DNA of 64,000 bases from Protula sp. h YS-2021 (Eukaryota > Annelida > Polychaeta > Sabellida > Serpulidae), in NCBI GenBank assembly GCA_949752745.1, contig OX457028.1, positions 7,830,922 through 7,894,921 of the forward strand. Direction: 5' to 3'. A program made the translations under genes and the position numbers. Every line of letters starts with the position of its first letter. The stretch's first letter is position 1. The notes under the pieces were generated by a model. That model ran no database searches, had not been told where the DNA came from, and was given only the letters and a program-made list of their open reading frames with translations. This document shows positions 52,301-60,100 of the stretch, piece after piece.

Positions 52301-55300
52301 AATGACGCAATCGCTGTCCGAGCTACGTTCTTCGGATTGCGCCACCCCCTCCCCAACGGTGACCGTAACTTCTGTGTCACGGCTTCCGATTGCAGCAACG
52401 GGGACATTTTCTAAAAAAGTACAACACTGGTATTACAAACGCTAAATCACTGTGAATTCGTACGACAGAGACATTGACAACTTCACATCAAGTCAAAATA
52501 GCAACTACCTTTGATGAGAACATAAAGCGCCCAGGAATAACCTTCACATTTCAAAGCTGAACTGTACAAAACTCTTACAATCTTAGCAGTGGGCACCGAT
52601 AAGCAGTCCGTTTCGCCGACAACCACAACGCACGAAAAGTTTTTTGAATTCTTTAAAATGTCAGCACCTGGTTGGCTTGACCAAATCTGCATTAGCGCTA
52701 CATATATCACGATACTCCTCCCGACACATCTCAGCAACAATTCTTACCCTTTAAAAATGCAAAAGCATCACTTACCCAGCAACTTCTCAGAAGATGCCCC
52801 TTCAACAGCCGATTCCGCATTCGCTGAGAGTTTTGTGTCTTTTTCGCCCTGCGATGAATGTGTGTGTGCAGCCCCCTCATCCCTTTTCACTGGTCTCTCA
52901 CAAAGCTCTTTTGACGTGGTATCGGCGCCCGTAATGACGCAATCGCTGTCCGAACTACGTTCTTCGGTTTGCGCCACCCCCTCCCCAACGGTGACCGTAA
53001 CTTCTGTGTCATGGCTTTCGATCGCTGCAACGGGGATATTGTATGAAAATGTAAACCATTTAATCTGTGCAAGCGAAATGAACAGATGTTTTTAAAATTA
53101 ATTTAAACTCTGTGGTTAATTTTCTTCTAGTGCCAATGTTTCATTGTAATGTAACAGCCGAGTCATAAACTATAACGTCCTTATTTCATCCTTGAACAAT
53201 TTAAAGCTTAGCCGCACAGGACATGCACGTTCAAAATTGTGACAACAGTCCGTTTCGCTTCAGTCTTACAAGTTCCGGTTCAGTAAAATAACGAAACTGC
53301 CCTTCGGATCACACTCACACAAACAAAAAAAAATGTCGAATGAAACGAGAAATACGCGTCAAGCAAAATATATGTTGTATATTCGTCCACTTGTAATTAC
53401 CTGAAATCGGCGCAGGGATATTTTCCGCTGCTTTCTTAATCTGTCTACAGGCTTGGTTAACATCCGAACTGTCATAATTATCTTCAACCGGTCCCCTAAC
53501 AATTTCACCCACAAAATGGGTCAATTGGCTCTGATCCCTGCCGCACACCCTCTTTGCGGCTTCTGCCCAGGCCTTGATGTAACCCTTAACGGGGTTTTTA
53601 CACACCTCGTCTGCAGAAAAAAATGACGGAATGCTGAATCATTCCATATTTCACTCCATACAAGTTTATACGCACATAAATCATTCCCAAAAACCATGTG
53701 AAAACACACTGTGCGTAAAGGAAAACGATACCTTCTTATCATTCCAAGGCGTGAGCACAAAAATTACACGTACACAATGGTCATTTCAATTTCCCTTCCA
53801 CGCAAGTTACAGACAGAACAGATACCGAAGAGAAAATCTAAAATAAATAGGCGGTATACGAATAAGTAAAATCTCGCATCTACAGTCCGTTTAGCAATGA
53901 GAGCGTGCAACTGGCAATAGAGGGATTCAGCACTTCATCTAAGATACTGAAAAAGACTAGTTCTTTTGGGTCTGATGCTTCCGGCTAGATAATCGAACCT
54001 GCAAACTTATGAAGCATTATCAGGCAAAACTCGCAAACGGAGATTAGCAAACCATAAAACGGCAAAACAGACATTTAACCCAATCACAGGGAATGAAAAA
54101 AATCGGTCATTTCTTAATAACATATTACCAATTCCTCTTTCTCCGGACTAAAAATGAAAGAATTTTTTTAAATCATGCATCACTCTCAGCTGCTGTAAGG
54201 ACGTCACTTCTGTCCTTGTCAAGTTTTTATTTCAGTTATTACAGGAGCACAAAAAATGCTACAATACACTGGTCTTTCAACTCTACAAAAGTATAATTTC
54301 TGCGAATAGGACGTCATCATTCCACAAGAACATGCAAAAACAAAAGGGAATCTAAATCAACCTGGTTTTACAGGACGTCCACGACCTGGAAAGGAAAGAA
54401 ATAGAAAAATGTTTAAGAACTTACGCAAAGTCAAAACCGCAAAATAAGACTTCTATACTTCCGTCAGGGTCCCGGCCTTCCACACGTACACGCCACCACT
54501 TCCTTCTATACACAACGTGAAGCACAACGTCACCTGTTCTGTAGCGCTGCAGATCAACGACCTGTTCTAGGACCTTGGTCTTTTTAATCCGTCCTTTTTT
54601 CCGCGGCATCTGTGAAAGCAATAAGAGAAATATCATTAGCTGAATATATTGGGAATTTGACATAACGACAACACAATCCATAAATCTTAGCGAAACTAAC
54701 CGACAAGTGACCGAATACATTTTGTGTAGCATTGTGATTTTCTATCTTTTTTTACTGCTGTGGCCATATCGGGGCACCCTGCCACATTATTCTGATATGA
54801 AGCATTCAAAATCTCTCTAACCGTTGTATGTGGAGTCCCTCACGGAGTAACAAGGAGGAATCCCAATCTTAGGTATGACCCGACAGCATAAGCTATAACT
54901 GCGCGAAATTGACCGATTTTTTTTACATTCTAAGATACCATCCATGCCGCTTTTTTTTCTATCATTTACATCCTAATCCCACCTGAATTCAGCCGAAACG
55001 CAAAAAAATTCCGCAAAAATCTAAGTGCGAATTGGCTTCTTCTTTTAAGCGTTCAAGGTGGAGGGGAGGGGGGGGGGGGGGGTTTCAAAGCATCCGGACT
55101 GCGTTCAGGGCAGAGGTTTAAAATTGGCAAAAGTCTGTGCACGTATTAACAGGGATGGAAATTGGCGGGGGTCCGAGACCCTCCTTTTTGGCTACCCAGA
55201 GTCCGACTGAGCCGCAAAAAATCAGGTCTTCTTGCGCCCTATTTTATCTTAACACGGTTCGGATCCTGCCTAAATAGCTTTGGACCCTCCTTTTTCAAAG

Positions 55301-57076
55301 ACACGGGTCCCAAGGACCCGGGCCTAAAAAAGTTAGTTTCCAGCAGTGGCTACTTACAAAAAATTGTACACCAAGAAATCCATGAACAGACAACATCGAC
55401 AGCATTTTCAAGCGAAACTGAGCAACAATTTTCTGAGCGAACATTTCTCGACATTTAAATCCGTAAAATGACAAGGCATGCTAGCTCAAAAAAAATGCCG
55501 CCCTGACAATTAAGCCTGCATTTTTACAGCAGCATCTTACACATTCTTAAAAAAAAATGTCACAAATCACACCAAATACGCTAAACAAACATTTTCCCGT
55601 GATTCACAAAATAACCGCGCTTTTAACATGTGTGTATTTACCTTTCAGGCATATCCTCATTAACTTTTTATCCACTTTTAAGTTTTTCAAAAATTATCCA
55701 CATGTAACCTGGACGCTTTCTGCATTGAAGTGATGCTACCAAGAACAAAGCCGCGCGCATACACCTCGTGACAGGTTAATTTGCATATACTGAGTCAAAA
55801 AAAAACAAAAACATTCAAGTTCATGTACACAGTGTAGTGTTTCGCAGATAATTTCATTCCAAACCTTACCATATTTTTTTTATAAACTAACACAAGCTAA
55901 AAAATATCGCCAAACAAGCATTTTAATGGCAGAAAACCTTTACAAAATGACGGATTATTTCGCGCGTAAACAGTGACAAGGCAAGTCAATCATAAAAGTA
56001 GTGCTCACACAACAGCGCACAATAATATACAGTCAGCCTGTCATGAGCGTGGGAATCTCGAGCTTTTAGCCCGTTCACAGATCAAAGCAAATCTACTGCG
56101 ACTTAGAGCTTCTGATACGTGTTTGAACTGGCTATTCCGCAGTGAAGGGGGGCGGGGGTGTGGATGGAGAGGGGGAGGATCTGGGAAGCATATATGGGAA
56201 GAAAAATATGACAGTTTTCGCGTGTAAATAGTAACAAGACAAGTCAATCATAAAAGTAGTGCTCACACAATTAAAACAGCGCACAATAATATAGTCAGCC
56301 TGTCATGAGCGTGGGAATCTCGAGCTTTTAGCCCGTTCACAGATCAAAGCAAATCTACTGTGACTTAGAGCTTCTGATACGTGTTTGCACTGGCTATTCC
56401 GCAGTGAAGGGGGCGGGGTGTGGATGGAGAGGGGGGGGATCTGGGAAGCATATATGGGAAGATAAATATGACAGTTTTCGCGTGTAAATAGTAACAAGGC
56501 AAGCCAACCATAAAAGTAGTGCTCAAACAAATAAAACAGCGCACAATAATACACAATCACACATATACAGGTATGTCGGGAAACAAACGAGGAATCGCGA
56601 TTTCTTGTCCAACTCGCGAAATGTACGCCAAAAATCTGACTTCGTTATTAGGGACTTTTCAGACATAAGTTGTATATGAAAATCTCGGTAGATTTTTTTT
56701 ACATTCAATTCCGAAAGCGAAAATATATAAAAGACACAGCCTATCACATGTGTGTGAGAATCTCTCGCTTTAGCCCGCTGACAGATGCAAGCAAATCAAC
56801 TGCGAATAGCCGTTTCGGTGTGTTATCAATGTCAATTTCGCAGTTGGCGTGTACAAGAGAGGAGGAGGAAGGGTGAGGTGGATCTGGCCGGCAAAATTTC
56901 TTTTCACTTCCAGACTTTACCAGTGCATTTCGCTTTTTGGGGAAAGGGTGGGGTTTACCCCGAATGCCCCCAACCCCGTTGTTGCACCAATTTAACAGTA
57001 CAAATACTACAATTTTTGGCTCGAAAAAAAAAGCCGTTTTGATGTGCCAAAACGTTAAGCCAGCGTGAAACGAATC

Positions 57077-57141
<65 letters not shown>

Positions 57142-60100
57142 TTTTTTTTTAACATAAAAAAGCATACTCAAGATTAAGGACAGTGAGATAGTGAAATTCA
57201 GTTAAAGCGATATTTTTTTTTAAAAAGGGAGGGGGAGGTTTGCACGTCATTGTCTCCCACTAGCTACACTAATAGAGCAATATATTTTTGAAGGATTGCG
57301 TCCTGCAATGAATAAAATAAGCCCATTTTAATGCGCAATTTCGCAGTGTTTGTGTATTAAGAGGGGGGAGGGAGTTCTCGTGTGCAAATATCTTACGCTT
57401 AACGGTGTTAAACATTTTTTTTATGACTAATAGGCTTTATCATTGCATTCTGCTCTTGGGACGGGGAGGGGAGGGGAGGGGGGTGGGCGGAGGGAGGAGT
57501 GGGGAAGGTCGCGCACCCTCCCTATTTGCGCTAATACAAAAATGCACTTTTGAAGTATTAGTTTCAGTCAAAGTGAAATAAGTCGAATTTAAAAAAAAAA
57601 AAAGACAGCACAATTAAGATTAAGGTCACCAAGCAGTAAAAAACGAAACCCAGTTTAAGCGATATTGACGGAAAGACTTAGTGTATATTAGACTTGTACG
57701 CACATGACACACGCTTGTACACCCCAGAAACATATAAAATGGCATCACTCAAGAACCTGCCTCTACACAGCGTAACCAAGCGAATTTGGGAGAATTTGGT
57801 GGCCACAGCACACTCAAGTTTAAGGGCATCAAATAATGAGAAACAAGTATTTGTGAAACACAAGCGGGCCCCAACCCTCCCCCCCCAAAAAAAAAAATCA
57901 TAGGGGTATAAAGCGATGACGGACAGACGGACGGACACCCCAAACCTATAGGCCCCAATCCGAAGGGTTGGGGCATAATGAAAGCCAATTTCAGCGATAT
58001 CCACAGAAAGAGTGGGTGTAAATAAAACATATGCAGACATGAAACACGCTTGCACACGCCAAGAAAAAAGTTTAAAATGAATGGTACTGAGAGTTTACAG
58101 TAACTGCACCTCACACGCGGCACGCATACATGTCGCTTGGGAAAGTTACATGAACAGACATGAAACTCAGAAAATGCAACATTTTTTCCGAGAAAAACGG
58201 ACGAGGGGAGGAAGAGTTGCCCGTCATTGTATCCTCCTAGCTACACCAATGGAGCAAAACATTTTTGAAGGATTGCGTCCGTCAGTCAATAAAACAGACC
58301 GTTTTTAGTACGTTTATCAACTACCAATTTCGCACTTGGCGTGCGCAAGAGAAGAGGGGAGGGGGGGAGGAGGCTCTGGTGAGAAAAATGTCTAGGTTTA
58401 ACGGTGTTAATATACATTTTTTTCACTTCTAGACTTTACCAGTGCATTTCGCTTTTTGGGGAAAGGGTGGAGGGGTTTACCCCGAATGAACCCCAACCCC
58501 CTCCCACCCCGTTGTTGTGCCAATTTAACAGTACAAATACTGCAATTTTTGGCTCGAAAAAACAAGCCGTTTTGGTGTGTCACAACGCAAAGTCAATGTG
58601 AAACGAATCGCTTTCTCTCTGTCTCCCCCTCTCTCTCTGCTTTTTTTTTAAATAAAGCACACTCGAGATAAAGGACAGTGAGATAGTTAAACTAAGTTAA
58701 AGCGATATTAACAGATAGACTGGGGTAAATTTGACTTGAAACACAAGAATCAGGTTTGTAAACCCCCCACAGGAAGATACAAATGGCACAGAGTAATAAC
58801 TGCATCTACTGGGCGAATCAAGTCGAATTTGAGAAAATGTTGCGAATACAGCACACTCAAGTTAACGCCAACAAGTAGTGAGATATGAAACTCAGTTAAT
58901 GCGATATTTTTTATAAAGCTAGGGGAGGGTTGCACGTCATTGTCCCCCACTAGCTATACTAATGGAGCAATATATTTTTGAAGTCCTGCAATGAGCAAAA
59001 TAAACCGATTTTAATGCGTTTATCAACTATCAATTTCGCACTGGTTGTGTATTAGAGAGGGGGGGGGGGGGGGGGGGTTCGCCTGCAAAAATTTTAAGTT
59101 TAACGGTGTTAACATTACAGGAGGAGGGGGGGAGTGGGGGTGGTGCAACCCTCTACTTGCGATAATGCAACAATGCACTTTTGAAGTATTAGATTCAGTC
59201 GAAGTGAAATAAGCCGAATTTGAAAAAAAAGACAGCACAATTAAGATTAAGGTCCCCAAGCAGTGAGAAACGAGACTCAGTTTAAGTGATATTGACGGAA
59301 AGACTGCGTGTATGTTAGACATGTACGCACATGACACACGCTTGTACACCCCAAAAATATAAATGGCACCACACGAGAACCTGCCTCTACACAGTGAAAC
59401 CAGGCGAATTTGGAAGAATTTGGTGAACACAACACTCAAGTTTAAGGGCATCAAGTAATGAGAGATTAAGTCAATTTCAGCGATAACTACAGAAAAATTG
59501 AGTGTAAATAAGACATGTACGGACACGTAACACGCCTGTTCGCACAATAAAAAGTTATAAAGTGCACTGAGTTTACAGTGACTGCAATTCACACACAACA
59601 CGCATACATGTGTCTTGCGAAACAGACCGGCTTATATAAAGAAACCGAGAATAATATGTCAAACAAATGACTTGGTTTAAAAAAAAACAAGAATGTACGA
59701 AGATAAACAAACTCTAACGATTGCTTAATAAAATATGTGACACTTTGCTTCAGTTAAGCAAAAATATGTACTTAAAAAAACGAAGTGGAAACTTTCTGAT
59801 ATTATCGTCCACTAACAAAAGGGGTGTTGCCTTGTTTACCCTCAACTTTAACTTTGATTTTTGAGATTTATAGGCTACAAACAAAACAATAAATAACTTT
59901 AAAACGTATTTGTGATATTATTCTTTTTGTTTTAAATACAATTATTTGGATAGGCCACCCCAAAATCTACTAAAATGTCGGCCAAAAAGTAGACAACCAC
60001 CCGGGGCCGGGTCCATTCGAACACGTGGTCGCGCTCCCCTGACACATGTGCTAGCACCTGATTGGCTGAAATGTGATATAAAAATAGATTTCACACAGAT

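Noticed and set aside
41584..52345. Recurring 71-86 codon frames on both strands (MVVYVHFACQFESFN, MCEHQNFLITETSAN and similar)
   Set aside because: They recur once per satellite unit on opposite strands over the same bases. They are translations of the satellite.
52887..53072. Minus frame MHRLNGLHFHTISPLQRS
   Set aside because: It overlaps nested-gene exon 3 in another frame. The exon 3 frame matches the paralogous exon 5 and the intron phases, so this one is a shadow.
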